The notes: generated by a model not told the origin, from the letters alone. A stretch of DNA of 64,000 nt from Polaribacter atrinae (GCF_038023995.1 NZ_CP150660.1:25001-89000); one strand, 5' to 3'; positions 16,521 through 26,264 are shown, counted from the first letter of the stretch. Made by a program: numbers and translations.

Positions 16521-18731
16521 TTATTTTTTAATTAATTTTTTAGTGATAAATTGTTCTTCAGAATTAATTTTAAGGATATAAACTCCTTTTGATAAATCTG
16601 AAATATCAATAGAGTTTTTACTTTTAGTAATTTCTGAGGTTGATATCAATTTACCTAATACATTGTAAATAGTAATTTTTGCCTCTTTTGTAACACTAAA
16701 GTAAATGGTACTTCCATTTGTTGGATTCGGAAACATTTTAAAACTTTCAAAAGTGTTTTTAGTAGTTGTTAAAGTACTAGTATGGCTACCCAAACCGTCT
16801 GCAGTATTTGCAGGGAAAGGTGTCCATTCACCTTGTAAATCAAAAGTTGTATTTGGTGCACTGATATCACCATTTCTTCTTAATGTTTTGTTTACTGCAA
16901 AATTAGCGCCGTTACCAAATTCTCCTATAATATCTATTAATACGTTATCTTTAAATAAACCAATGGCGTCATTACCTGTAAAGTTTACAGGTTGCCCCCA
17001 GTTCGTTTCTTCAATAACTGGTTGTACTAAATCTACCTGACCAATGGTATTTGTTTCTGAATAAGTTTGTAATTCAGGAATTGAGTTCTTTCCATTTCCA
17101 ATTACAAAAACATCTCCGGGAACAATATTTTTAACAGTTCCGCTATCTAGTGCTAGTGGAGATACCCATTCGCCAGTATCATTTCTATCTAGTTTTATTA
17201 CATAACCAGATAAACTTACTGTACCTCCAGTTAAATTAACAATTTCTAATGCTTTGTTTGTTCCTCCGTCACCTTCAAAATATTCAGAGAAAAATAATTC
17301 TGAAGCAGAACCTCCAGATGCTCCATCTGTTGTTGTTGCATTTACGGCAGTACTTTGTGCCGATTTATTATCATCTTTATCTTTTGCTAAAACCGTTATA
17401 CTATAAGTAGTAGATGTTGCTAAACCAATAACAGCATAAGTAGTTGTAGTAGAAGTTTCTTTAAAGGTTCCATCAATAAAAATATCATAACCAGCTACTT
17501 CGTTGTTATCGGAAGATGCAGACCAGTTTATATTAAAAGAACTATCTGTGATGTCTGTAATGGTAACGTTTGTAGGAATTGATGGTGCTGTAGTATCTGC
17601 TAAGGTTGTACCGACCACTTCATTACTTGCTTCAGATTTGTTAATTAAATCTTTAGCAATTACCTTAAAATTATAAGTTGTATTTGTTTCTAAACCTGTA
17701 ATAGAGGCAGAGGTAGCTGTTGTTGTTTGTTTGGTTAAAACATCATTAACATACACTTGATATTGTGCAACGCCAATATTATCTGTAGAAGCAGTCCAGG
17801 AAATATCTATAGAAGTTAAGGTTTGGTTGCTTAAAGTAACATTAGTTGGTGCAGTAGGAGCTTCTGTATCACTACTTGTATAAATTCCCCAAGTATCTTC
17901 TGCGTTTTCTCCTCCCCAAATTCTAGTAGCTAAAAAAGGGTTGTCTATAAATGGATTTCTGTTTCCTTGTGCATAGGTATTTGAAGTATTTTCATGATAG
18001 TTGTTTCTTTCTTTTTCAATATCAGAAACAGGATCTTCTCTGTTCCATTTTAAGAACAAGTCAATCATATCATCAGGCGTAAATTGAGAATCTCCAACAC
18101 CAACATTTGTTGGTAAACATTGGCTACCATAACGCAAGTACATATACATTATAATTCTAGAAACATCTCCTTTCCATTCATCTCCAGGATACCAACCTCT
18201 TGTGTCTGCACCATCAGGACCATTGTAAGTAATAGAAGAACGCCCTGAGTTTCCACTATCTAATGCAAATTTGTAGTTGTTTCTTTCTGAGTTTCTATTT
18301 TTGTCTGCGGGTCTTAAATTATGTGCATCTGTTCCCGCACCTGGGTTGTCTGTAATTAAACTTGGGTTAGCAAGCGATTTAGAGAATACATGTTCTCTAT
18401 TCCATACAAAAGTAGCACCTGTACCGGCATCTTGTAAAGAATTATCTCTAGTTCTGTCATTAGTAATATCACTATCAGAACCATTTTCCCAACCGTAAAT
18501 TAAAACAACAGAGTCTGGCTCATCAATAACTCTATCTGTAATTTTAGAAGCAGCCCAAACACCAGGAGTATAGCTTAACATATTGGAATGTGTGCTAATA
18601 ATCTTGGTTGCTAAAGCATCTTTTAAATTGATGCCTGTTAATTGTAAATTTACATCATCGTAATAATCTTCTTGAGTGTAGGAAGTTAAAGATGTAATTG
18701 TTAAAATAAAAAGAAGTAGTTTTTTTACCAT
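16521..18731 (-). CDS. Secreted endonuclease I family nuclease with FN3, lamin-tail and T9SS domains
   Basis: The start is set at the ATG at 18731 (736 residues), which begins the signal peptide (MVKKLLLFILTITSLTSYTQ). The longer frame would add a second hydrophobic stretch in front of it. Domain order: endonuclease I (NREHVFSKS, DAHNLRPADKNRNSERN, WYPGDEWKGDVSRIIMYMY), two FN3 domains, a lamin-tail-like domain (about 470-620, ELFFSEYFEGDGGTNKALEIVN) and a T9SS type-A sorting domain (FKMFPNPTNG, YNVLGKLIS, LSKGVYILKI, KKLIKK). It is a tandem duplicate of the next gene, but the region before the sorting signal differs. Role as for its neighbour: extracellular nucleic acid degradation. It is the first gene of the two-gene operon. 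Confidence 0.92.
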   Translation of the reverse strand: MVKKLLLFILTITSLTSYTQEDYYDDVNLQLTGINLKDALATKIISTHSNMLSYTPGVWAASKITDRVIDEPDSVVLIYGWENGSDSDITNDRTRDNSLQDAGTGATFVWNREHVFSKSLANPSLITDNPGAGTDAHNLRPADKNRNSERNNYKFALDSGNSGRSSITYNGPDGADTRGWYPGDEWKGDVSRIIMYMYLRYGSQCLPTNVGVGDSQFTPDDMIDLFLKWNREDPVSDIEKERNNYHENTSNTYAQGNRNPFIDNPFLATRIWGGENAEDTWGIYTSSDTEAPTAPTNVTLSNQTLTSIDISWTASTDNIGVAQYQVYVNDVLTKQTTTATSASITGLETNTTYNFKVIAKDLINKSEASNEVVGTTLADTTAPSIPTNVTITDITDSSFNINWSASSDNNEVAGYDIFIDGTFKETSTTTTYAVIGLATSTTYSITVLAKDKDDNKSAQSTAVNATTTDGASGGSASELFFSEYFEGDGGTNKALEIVNLTGGTVSLSGYVIKLDRNDTGEWVSPLALDSGTVKNIVPGDVFVIGNGKNSIPELQTYSETNTIGQVDLVQPVIEETNWGQPVNFTGNDAIGLFKDNVLIDIIGEFGNGANFAVNKTLRRNGDISAPNTTFDLQGEWTPFPANTADGLGSHTSTLTTTKNTFESFKMFPNPTNGSTIYFSVTKEAKITIYNVLGKLISTSEITKSKNSIDISDLSKGVYILKINSEEQFITKKLIKK

Positions 18732-18778
18732 AGATAATAAAATTAAGTTAAAAATAAGTACTTTCTTTTTCAGCAATT

Positions 18779-18809
18779 AAGGACTATATCAGCAATAAAT
18801 ATAGTCCTT
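18779..18809. terminator. Hairpin between the rRNA methyltransferase and endonuclease genes
   Basis: Arms AAGGACTATA (18779-18788) and TATAGTCCTT (18800-18809) are perfect. The T-run lies on the plus-strand side, whereas the gene ending here reads on the minus strand, where the sequence after the stem is not T-rich. It may act as an RNA end-stabilising stem or a weak terminator. Confidence 0.5.
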
Positions 18810-18817
18810 TGTTTTTT

Positions 18818-20029
18818 TTATTTTCTTTCTAAAAGTGCCATGTAAAATCCGTCGAAACCAGAAATATGTGCAAGTACTTTTTTATCGGATACAAATGTAA
18901 AGTCTTTTCCTGCATCGGATGTTAAGAAATGATTAACTTGTTCTTGGTTTTCTGATGGTAATACAGAACAAGTAGCATACACCATTTTTCCGCCTGGTTT
19001 TACCATTGTAGAATATTGTTGTAAAACATCTTGTTGTATTTTCTTTATGTTTTCTATAAACTCTGGCTGTAATTTCCATTTAGAATCTGGGTTTCTACGG
19101 ATAACACCTAAACCAGAACAAGGAGCATCAATTAAAACTCTGTCTGCTTTACCTTGTAATTTCTTAATAGGTTTTGTAGAATCTATAACACGCATATCTA
19201 TGTTGTGTGCTTTATTTCTTTTTGCTCTAACTTTTAATTTACGCAATTTACTTTCGTAAATATCCATGGCAATAATTTGACCTTTATTTTCCATTAAAGC
19301 AGATAAATGCAATGTTTTACCTCCTGCACCTGCACAAGTATCAATTACTTTCATACCTGGTTTAACGTCTAAATAAGCAGCAACAAGTTGTGATGATGCA
19401 TCTTGAACTTCAAAATAACCAGCATGAAAAGCTTCTGTTTTAAATACATTTGCTCTTTCAGGTAAAATTAAAGCATCAGGATGGTTTGGTACAAATTCTG
19501 TAAGTACATTTTCTGCTCTTAATTTCTTTTGAAGTGCGCCTCTAGTAATGTTTAGCGTGTTTGTTCTTAAAATTACACTTGCTTGTACATTTAAAGCTGC
19601 AATTTCTTTAGTCCAAACTTCTTCACCTAATTCTTTAGAACACATTTCATCCATCCAATCAGGTATAGATTCCCTATACTTTCTTGTTTTAGATAATTCA
19701 GCAAAACGCCCTTTTATTCTTCTTTCTGGTACATCACCAATTTGATTCCAATCTGGTAATGCAATTCCTCTTAGAATACACCATACAGAGAATAATCTCC
19801 AGATATTGTCTCTATCATAAGGCGTTTTTACTTCTGCAATTTCGCTATATAAACGATTCCAACGAACAATGTCGTATATGGTTTCTGCTACAAATTTACG
19901 GTCTCTTGCTCCCCAACGTTTATCTCGCTTTAAAGCTTTTTCTACTGCTTTATCAGCATAAACACCTTCATTAAATATATCTCTTATGCTGTCAATAACT
20001 GCAAAAGTTAAGTTTCTGTGTAATCTCAT
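18818..20029 (-). CDS. RsmB/NOP-family rRNA (cytosine-C5) methyltransferase
   Basis: The start is taken at the ATG at 20029 (403 residues, MRLHRNLTFAVIDSI...); the longer frame adds an unlikely MYICALYSKEI. The N-terminal part (about 1-120) resembles the NusB-like RNA-binding domain of RsmB. The C-terminal SAM domain has the AdoMet loop DTCAGAGGKTLHLSA, then MDIYESKLRKLKVRAKR, the catalytic motif IDAPCSGLGVIRRNPDSKW and the second cysteine in YATCSVLPSENQEQV. It methylates a cytosine of 16S rRNA (C967 in E. coli RsmB). The exact target in this lineage is an inference. It is probably a single-gene unit with a -7 box at 20052-20059. Confidence 0.9.
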   Translation of the reverse strand: MRLHRNLTFAVIDSIRDIFNEGVYADKAVEKALKRDKRWGARDRKFVAETIYDIVRWNRLYSEIAEVKTPYDRDNIWRLFSVWCILRGIALPDWNQIGDVPERRIKGRFAELSKTRKYRESIPDWMDEMCSKELGEEVWTKEIAALNVQASVILRTNTLNITRGALQKKLRAENVLTEFVPNHPDALILPERANVFKTEAFHAGYFEVQDASSQLVAAYLDVKPGMKVIDTCAGAGGKTLHLSALMENKGQIIAMDIYESKLRKLKVRAKRNKAHNIDMRVIDSTKPIKKLQGKADRVLIDAPCSGLGVIRRNPDSKWKLQPEFIENIKKIQQDVLQQYSTMVKPGGKMVYATCSVLPSENQEQVNHFLTSDAGKDFTFVSDKKVLAHISGFDGFYMALLERK

Positions 20030-20051
20030 TATTTCTTTTGAATATAATGCA

Positions 20052-20059
20052 CAAATGTA
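20052..20059 (-). promoter_or_regulatory. Promoter -7 box of the rRNA methyltransferase gene
   Basis: The minus-strand TACATTTG fits TAnnTTTG and ends 22 bases before the ATG at 20029, which supports that start codon. Confidence 0.45.
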
Positions 20060-20188
20060 CAAAATCTGCCTTACGAATCATTAGTTTTGATTCATTTTTA
20101 ACTTTAGATAGGTTTTAATAAGATTCAGTATTATTTATAGTGTTTTGTGTTTTCTTTTATTAATGGTAATTGTTGTCATAAATGAATC

Positions 20189-20242
20189 TGTTTTAAATAA
20201 AACAAAGGAAAGTTAAATAGATATCGATCTAACTTTCCTTTG
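20189..20242 (-). terminator. Terminator of the short type-C surface protein unit
   Basis: Arms CAAAGGAAAGTTA (20203-20215) and TAACTTTCCTTTG (20230-20242) are perfect, with a self-complementary inner part. On the minus strand a T-rich stretch follows. It lies 11 bases behind the stop codon of the relic frame 20253-20435, not behind the preceding full gene. Confidence 0.8.
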
Positions 20243-20252
20243 CTATAAGCAA

Positions 20253-20435
20253 TTATTTAATGACTAATTTTTTTGTACTTTTTATGGTATAAATACCATA
20301 TGATACGGCTAAGATAATTAGTGTTAAAATGCCAGTTCTATCTCTAGACCTGGAGGTGGGTTGATTGGGGGAGTTTGGATGAGTGCAATCATGAGTTGAG
20401 TTAGGTTGTTTAGTTATTGGTTGTGTGTCATTTAT
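20253..20435 (-). pseudogene. Relic of a small surface-anchored protein (C-terminal tail only)
   Basis: A minus-strand frame of about 60 codons has no ATG, GTG or TTG at its beginning. It opens right after a stop at 20436-20438 and ends at 20253. It reads as a proline/asparagine/serine-rich linker, then SRSRDRTG, one hydrophobic segment (ILTLIILAVSYGIYTI) and the basic tail KSTKKLVIK. Linker plus single membrane segment plus short basic tail is the layout of small exported flavobacterial proteins with a C-terminal anchor. The missing N-terminus suggests a broken gene left behind the T9SS protein at 20443. It is followed at once by the transcription terminator. A chance frame cannot be excluded. 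Confidence 0.4.
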
Positions 20436-20442
20436 TTATTTA

Positions 20443-21396
20443 TCAAAATAGCACTTTCTTATTTATGATGCCTTTATCTGTATTTAACCTTACAATGTAA
20501 ATACCCGTTGGTATTTGATTATTAATTGCTAATTGGTAAGAGTTTTTTAGTTCTTTAATTTCCCAAAAATTGGTTTTTTTACCAAGAATATTATATAAGG
20601 CTACTTTATATATTGTTACTTCTGGGTTTTTAGAAATAATTACGTTTTGATTTTTATTATCAGCATATATAATTGTTTCTTTCATTAGTGTATTTCTATC
20701 TACACTTAGTGCTTCAGATTCTTTAAAAGCTAAAACAAAACGTTCTGTGCAGACCCCTTTATCTAAGGTTATATTGATTTTTCCGTTTTCTAAGTTATAG
20801 GTGTTTCCTGTAAGTTTATCTTTTATATAAATGTCTCTAGAAACATTTTGAATTTGATCTAGCATTAAATTTACTTCTCCAGAATAGCCCATCGTTATTT
20901 CTAAAGGAACTTCTAAATCGTCAGATATTTCTTGTACACCAGTAATTACATATTTTCTATGATCATCAGAAAATTTCCAATAGATATGCGTGTCATTTGT
21001 TTCAAAAGATTCAGAGTCATATCCTTTCTCATAATCAAATGAATTTGATTCTTGAAAAGAAACTGCTATTTGACTATGTAATAATAAGTCATCTGTATTT
21101 TTATACTCAAATCCTAACTTAATAATTGGTAATAATTCTGCAGTGTTTGTTGTTTTTAATTTATTAGTCCTGTAATTTTTTAAAGGACTTTCTATTGTAC
21201 TTAAAATAGGAACGCTTTCTTCACACAGTAAAGATGCTGTTTTTATAGGTGTTGTGTTCGCATAAGTTTGTGGAATGAACAACAATGATAGGGTTAAGGT
21301 TAAAAACAAGATTTCTTTTTTGTTTGTGAAGTATTGAGTTTTAAAAAAATCAGATACTTGAAAAATTAATTCTAATAGGTTTTTATCTTTATTCAT
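20443..21396 (-). CDS. Short T9SS type-C sorting domain protein
   Basis: A 317-residue protein. It has a long polar N-region, a hydrophobic segment at about 28-45 (EILFLTLTLSLLFIPQTYA) ending in a signal-peptidase-like site, and then almost only the C-terminal module of the large surface proteins encoded next to it. Shared blocks are LPIIKLGFEY, FDYEKGYDSE, YWKFSDDHRKYVITGVQEIS, LEVPLEI, DIYIKDKLTG, ERFVLAF, ADNKNQNVIISKN, VALYNILGKK and PTGIYIVRLNTDKG..NKKVLF. It looks like a surface protein stripped of its functional part, or a short carrier of the sorting module. No catalytic domain is visible. It should pass the outer membrane by T9SS if the signal peptide works. Confidence 0.7.
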   Translation of the reverse strand: MNKDKNLLELIFQVSDFFKTQYFTNKKEILFLTLTLSLLFIPQTYANTTPIKTASLLCEESVPILSTIESPLKNYRTNKLKTTNTAELLPIIKLGFEYKNTDDLLLHSQIAVSFQESNSFDYEKGYDSESFETNDTHIYWKFSDDHRKYVITGVQEISDDLEVPLEITMGYSGEVNLMLDQIQNVSRDIYIKDKLTGNTYNLENGKINITLDKGVCTERFVLAFKESEALSVDRNTLMKETIIYADNKNQNVIISKNPEVTIYKVALYNILGKKTNFWEIKELKNSYQLAINNQIPTGIYIVRLNTDKGIINKKVLF

Positions 21397-21643
21397 TTTT
21401 TTGGGGGATTAAATTAAATAAATATTGTTTAAATATAATAAAATAATGTTTATTCTGGTTGATTTTTTGAGTATAAATCATTAAATATTGTGTAATTATT
21501 GTATATTCTTTTAAAAAATAGATTTTTGTTGAGAATTTAATAATAAAAAATATTGGTTTAAAAAAATGCATAAACACTTGAAGTATTCAGTGTATACTTT
21601 AAGAATTAACTATTTATTTGAAAGGAAATTTTAAACAAAAAAT
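21397..21643. other. Upstream region of the short type-C gene
   Basis: About 250 very AT-rich bases lie between the short type-C gene and the terminator of the large one. Frames seen here are low-complexity and I do not call a gene. No clear -7 box was found. Confidence 0.4.
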
Positions 21644-21671
21644 AGCTGAATAATGATAACATTATTCAGCT
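21633..21671 (-). terminator. Terminator of the 1500-residue type-C surface protein
   Basis: Arms AGCTGAATAATG (21644-21655) and CATTATTCAGCT (21660-21671) are perfect, with a 4-base loop. A T-run follows on the minus strand. It lies 30 bases behind the stop codon. Confidence 0.9.
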
Positions 21672-21701
21672 TTAATTGATAGACTTTATTCTTTTTAATG
21701 C

Positions 21702-24700
21702 TTATTCTATAATTACTTTTTTATTTATGTTACCTTTATTAGTGTCCATTTTTACAACATAGATACCTGTTGGTAATTGTTTGTAGATGTCTAGTTGGTA
21801 ATCATTTTTTTGTTCTTTAATATTCCAAAGGCTTATTTTTTTACCTAAAATATTAAATAACGCTACGTTATTAATTTCTATGTCACTGTTTTTAGAAATT
21901 ACAATCTGGTTGTTTTTATTGTCTGTGTAGATGTTTGTGTTTTTTGCTAGTATATCGTTTTCAACATCTAATACAGTGCCTGTTTCGTTCGTAAAGGTCA
22001 AAACAAACCTATCAATGTAAGTGCCTTTTTGTAGTTGAAATGCAGCGCTAGCATTATTTATTTTTTGTGTTTTACCCGTAAGTTTGTCTTTAATGAATAC
22101 ATTTTGATTGATGTTACTCTTTTCATCGATACGAATAGTGATTACACTATTTTTACTAACAACAATTTCTAAAGGTATTTCTAATTCATTAGATATTTCT
22201 TGTACACCAGCAATTACATAATTACGTTGATCATTCGGAAACTTCCAATAGAAGTCTGTAGAATTCATATCGTACATTTCAGAATCGGAGCCTTTGTCAT
22301 AGTCAAAAGAGTTTTCTTGATTAAAAGAGATTCCTATTTGACGATGATAATTGTTTCCTACCTCATTAGAGTAGTTCATGCCTAGTTTTAAGATAGGCAG
22401 GCTAGAGTTATCAGTTTTTTCTGTTGTTTTCTTTTTATCACTTTTAAAAAATACAGATTCTTCAGATTCTTTTGTAATATATGCTCTTTGACTATTGTTA
22501 AAAATAATTTTACCTTTCGTGTTACTACCTTCTACAAAAAAACCTTGTCCTATTGCAATATAAGGCTCTGGAGCTTTGTACTTGTCTGCATAGCTAGTTC
22601 CTCCTGTACTAGGAACACAATCAATTTCACCATTCTTATTTATAAGTGTTATTTTGTCTATTTTAACACTAGATTGATCATTTGTAGAGGTTAGTGTAAT
22701 ATCACTACCTGCTGCTACACATAAAGTTAATACTTTATCAACATAATTATTATTTGTATTCGTAAAAGTAATATCACCTTTCTCGATGTCATTTACTTTT
22801 AGTTTTAAAACTTTGTCGTTAGTACTAGCATAGGTTATTATTAAAGTATCTATTCCGTTAGAAATATTATTAATTTTTAGGTAGTCATATTCATTTAGTG
22901 AAACTGCACTAATAGTCCCCGAATTAATTATAAGTCCATTATGTTCTGCTTCTTCTGCTTCTAGTAATATCTCTACAGGATCATTTGAATTAGCAACATA
23001 TGCATTTGTAGCCATATCTTTATTTTGAGACGCATATCCACCTATATACCCTCCAAAGTTATGACCAGCTGTTCCATTGGTAGACTCTTCACCAACGTGT
23101 TGCCAAAAATATAACGTACCTGTGGTAGTATTTATATTGTCTTGAATAAATTTTCTAGCATTCATGGCGGACGGAAAAGGGTTTCCAATTAAATAAGATT
23201 CTCCGCTATTAATTTCATTTACGGTAGTAAAACTACCATCATTAGGTGTACCTACAAATGTGTAGTTTTGTATTTGTCCGGGCCCCTTAAATATATATCC
23301 ATCACCTTTATTTATGGTTCCGTTTTTATATTTATGTTCCCAGTTAGATCTTCCGTTGCTTCCAGCAGCGTATGTATAAATCCAATAATCTGCTAGTTTA
23401 AGAAGCCCTTCGTTATAAGAACCATCATAACCAGAAACAAAATCAATTTCTTTAGGCTCATTGGCATTGGTACCATCTTTAAAAACTGTTTCTAGTGTAT
23501 AAGTATTTTCACCTATGGTAGTAACAGGAGAACTCATATAATTATAACGATATTTACTAGGGACTTCAGATTCTTGATTTACAAATAGTTTTCCGTTACC
23601 AGTAATTTTAGTCGAATTGGTATGAGTTTGTACTAGTTGTGAGTTACCTAGTAAACGAATGTTTCCGTCTAATTTTATGTTGTTATTCACAACGAGTAAA
23701 TTATCTGTTATTGTTAATTCTTTACTAAGATCTACTTCTAGTTTTCTAGCGCTTAGTTTATTATTTATGTGATTATAATTTTCATCTATTTGTACATAAC
23801 GAGATCTATCCGGATATCCATTATCCCAAAGAGGTAGGGTTTCAGTAGAGTTTGTAGTTGTTTTACCAATTCTATGTAAGCCTAGTAAGGTATTTGCTTC
23901 TTTAGAAGAATTAAATACCTCTGAAATTAATGGAGCTTGTGGATGTCTGCTTATACTGATAATATCTGCACCAGATCCAGATTGATAGGTGGCGATATCA
24001 TCATCTATAAAAGTTACCCATTCTTCGGAATCGTAATTTTTGTTTGGCTTTAATACTTCGTCTATTCTTACTAAAGAGGTGTTGTCTTTAATTGAAGTGA
24101 CAACATCATACCTATTTTCCCAGGCTGTTGCATCAATTTTTTTTGTAGTTATTATAATATCTTTACTATCACTAAAATCTGTAATTGCAGCTTGTTCTAT
24201 TGCTAAGCCATTTATAGCAGTAATTTTAGAACTTGGTTTTTTTATCAATACTGATGCTCCTGGAGCTATTTCTGCATTTATGTAAAAAGTTGAAGAAGGT
24301 TTAACATCTGTTAGGTCTCCTGACACATTTTTAAATAATGCCAAAGCAATTTTGTTTGCAGGTATTGTTTCTGTGGTGTTTGTATTTGTAACTTCTATCC
24401 ATCTGTCTGTTGTATCATAATGAAGCACTTGCGTAATCATAGCAGATTCAAAAGCGGTGTTATCAGTAGGACCAATGTAAATGTCGTAATCTTCAATTTC
24501 TCCTCTTTGACTACCAAAATTACATGCAGAAGTTGGAGCTGAAGTGTGTTTAATACTTACACGTAATCTTGTTTTACCAAGGGTAGCAGTTTCTGGTACT
24601 AAAATATCTGTAAGTGCTATATTAAAAACACTATTAGAATTTCCTGAACCAGGATTGGATGTGCTAAAAACTTTATCCTCAGAGTCAGAAAAATCACCAT

Positions 24701-26204
24701 TATTATTATAGTCTATCCAAACTGTAACAAATGTATCATTATTAGGGTCTCTAGTATACGTTATTTCTCCAGAAAAAGTTTCTCCTGCAACAATATTTGT
24801 TGAGACATTTTTATAATATTTGTATACATCAGCATTTTTATCACTAGAATTATTAATGTTACCAATCTTAACATTAGAAATGTAGTATCTGGAGTCCTTA
24901 TTCACATCTACGTCGTCATTACAATATTGTACTTCTACTGTTGTAAAAGTGATAATACCTGTAAAATCATTACTACAAGTAGTAGCTGTTTTAACTTGTA
25001 CGTCATATTCTAAACCATCATCTAAACCAGTAATCTTTTTATATTTTAAGCTAGAAGTAGTTTCGTTCCAATCAGTAGTTCCTTTTAGGCGATGTTGTAT
25101 TATAAAAGGGCCTTCATCTTCAGATTCCCAGCGAACTATAGCTGTGGTTTCACTAATATTTGTTATTGAAATGGTAGGTGTTGCTGGATTTTTTATTGTA
25201 ATATTTTGTGTACTAATTTTAGTAGTTGTTCCATTATTAAATATCCAATCTATTTTATAAGTACCTGGTGTTTTAAAAGAGATAGGATCTGTAGTTGTAG
25301 CTGTAATTTCTTGATTACAATTAAGGTTCATTACAGGTGTAATTGCTGTATAAGAACAATATTCTGTTATATCTTCTAGAGTAGGAGTAACAAAGTTTCC
25401 AGTATAAGGTTTTACGTTTACAGTAGTTGTAGACGTAGCTTTTAATCCATCTGAATCTGTTACAGTTAAAGTAACTGTAGATGGTGTTGAAATATCGTTA
25501 CAATCAAAAATATACTTATCTAATGAGAATATTAAATCTAATCCATTTGAACTGTCAAAAGCATCATAGGAACCATTGTTAATGTCTTCTGTAGTTATAG
25601 TTGCATTTCCAAGAACATCTAAATTAAGATCTATATTGTTAATGCTTTTTGCAATTGGAGCTTCTGCAACATCTTTTATATAAATATCGTAATCTTCTGT
25701 TTCTCCAACTTGGTTTTCTGCATTACAGGCATCACTTAAATTATTTCTATTGATAGCAATACGCATTCTAGTTTTACCTGTTTTAGCAGTTGAAGGTATG
25801 TTTATTTGAAAATTTTTTATGATACCGTCTGAACTGTAAGGTTCGGAAACGGTGTTAACATAAACGACTTCTCCTTTGTCTGAGAAATCACCATCGCTAT
25901 TGAAATCAATCCATATCTTTAGTGTACTTTGATTGTTGTTTTGTACATTATACCTAACAGAAGCAGCATAATTTTGCCCTAGATACACATCTGTAGATGT
26001 AGACAAAGTATTGTAATATTCATATACTTTGGCAGTATTATTAGAGTCTTGAAATAGGTCCCCAAAACTGACCTTACTTATAAAGAACTCTTTATTGTTA
26101 TCTGTTTTAGTAGGTATACAATATGAAGATTGAGCGTTGCTATTATTGATTATAGCGCTTAGTAGTACAATACTAAAAAGGATATGTTTTTTTAGATTAG
26201 GCAT
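21702..26204 (-). CDS. Large T9SS surface protein (GEVED, FN3, CBM6-like, type-C sorting)
   Basis: The start is set at the ATG at 26204 (1500 residues), which begins the signal peptide MPNLKKHILFSIVLLSAIIN; the longer frame adds 36 residues that would bury it. Approximate order: GEVED domain (to about 175, ending VGETEDYDIYI), an HYR/cadherin-like region with DSDGLKATSTTTVNV, an FN3 domain, a second GEVED domain (ending GEIEDYDIYI, near 585), a lamin-tail-like region, and then a long C-terminal module. That module begins near IRLLGNSQLVQTHT and YNYMSSPVTT, is interrupted by a CBM6-like domain (VEILLEAEEAEHNG ... VKIDKITLI), resumes at PEPYIAIGQGFFVEG and ends in the type-C sorting domain (NVALFNILGKK, PTGIYVVKMDTNKG, KKVIIE). 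It is predicted to be secreted and surface-bound, with an adhesion or glycan-binding role. Palindromes upstream suggest control by a repressor or activator. Confidence 0.85.
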   Translation of the reverse strand: MPNLKKHILFSIVLLSAIINNSNAQSSYCIPTKTDNNKEFFISKVSFGDLFQDSNNTAKVYEYYNTLSTSTDVYLGQNYAASVRYNVQNNNQSTLKIWIDFNSDGDFSDKGEVVYVNTVSEPYSSDGIIKNFQINIPSTAKTGKTRMRIAINRNNLSDACNAENQVGETEDYDIYIKDVAEAPIAKSINNIDLNLDVLGNATITTEDINNGSYDAFDSSNGLDLIFSLDKYIFDCNDISTPSTVTLTVTDSDGLKATSTTTVNVKPYTGNFVTPTLEDITEYCSYTAITPVMNLNCNQEITATTTDPISFKTPGTYKIDWIFNNGTTTKISTQNITIKNPATPTISITNISETTAIVRWESEDEGPFIIQHRLKGTTDWNETTSSLKYKKITGLDDGLEYDVQVKTATTCSNDFTGIITFTTVEVQYCNDDVDVNKDSRYYISNVKIGNINNSSDKNADVYKYYKNVSTNIVAGETFSGEITYTRDPNNDTFVTVWIDYNNNGDFSDSEDKVFSTSNPGSGNSNSVFNIALTDILVPETATLGKTRLRVSIKHTSAPTSACNFGSQRGEIEDYDIYIGPTDNTAFESAMITQVLHYDTTDRWIEVTNTNTTETIPANKIALALFKNVSGDLTDVKPSSTFYINAEIAPGASVLIKKPSSKITAINGLAIEQAAITDFSDSKDIIITTKKIDATAWENRYDVVTSIKDNTSLVRIDEVLKPNKNYDSEEWVTFIDDDIATYQSGSGADIISISRHPQAPLISEVFNSSKEANTLLGLHRIGKTTTNSTETLPLWDNGYPDRSRYVQIDENYNHINNKLSARKLEVDLSKELTITDNLLVVNNNIKLDGNIRLLGNSQLVQTHTNSTKITGNGKLFVNQESEVPSKYRYNYMSSPVTTIGENTYTLETVFKDGTNANEPKEIDFVSGYDGSYNEGLLKLADYWIYTYAAGSNGRSNWEHKYKNGTINKGDGYIFKGPGQIQNYTFVGTPNDGSFTTVNEINSGESYLIGNPFPSAMNARKFIQDNINTTTGTLYFWQHVGEESTNGTAGHNFGGYIGGYASQNKDMATNAYVANSNDPVEILLEAEEAEHNGLIINSGTISAVSLNEYDYLKINNISNGIDTLIITYASTNDKVLKLKVNDIEKGDITFTNTNNNYVDKVLTLCVAAGSDITLTSTNDQSSVKIDKITLINKNGEIDCVPSTGGTSYADKYKAPEPYIAIGQGFFVEGSNTKGKIIFNNSQRAYITKESEESVFFKSDKKKTTEKTDNSSLPILKLGMNYSNEVGNNYHRQIGISFNQENSFDYDKGSDSEMYDMNSTDFYWKFPNDQRNYVIAGVQEISNELEIPLEIVVSKNSVITIRIDEKSNINQNVFIKDKLTGKTQKINNASAAFQLQKGTYIDRFVLTFTNETGTVLDVENDILAKNTNIYTDNKNNQIVISKNSDIEINNVALFNILGKKISLWNIKEQKNDYQLDIYKQLPTGIYVVKMDTNKGNINKKVIIE

Positions 26205-26243
26205 TTTTATATGTGATAAACGAAAGTTATTTTTATTTTTTGT

Positions 26244-26264
26244 AGAATAGAATTGTTCTATTCT
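26244..26264. promoter_or_regulatory. 21-bp palindrome with a third half-site, candidate operator
   Basis: AGAATAGAA (26244-26252) and TTCTATTCT (26256-26264) form a perfect inverted repeat with a 3-base centre. A further half-site GGAATAGAA lies at 26272-26280. The set is 40 to 76 bases upstream of the ATG at 26204, a typical operator position. The regulator is unknown. Confidence 0.5.

Noticed and set aside
21389-21577. A 62-codon minus-strand frame upstream of the short type-C gene
   Set aside because: Low-complexity, rich in Phe, Ile, Tyr and Lys as expected from AT-rich noncoding DNA. It overlaps the start of the next gene and has no promoter box or family likeness.
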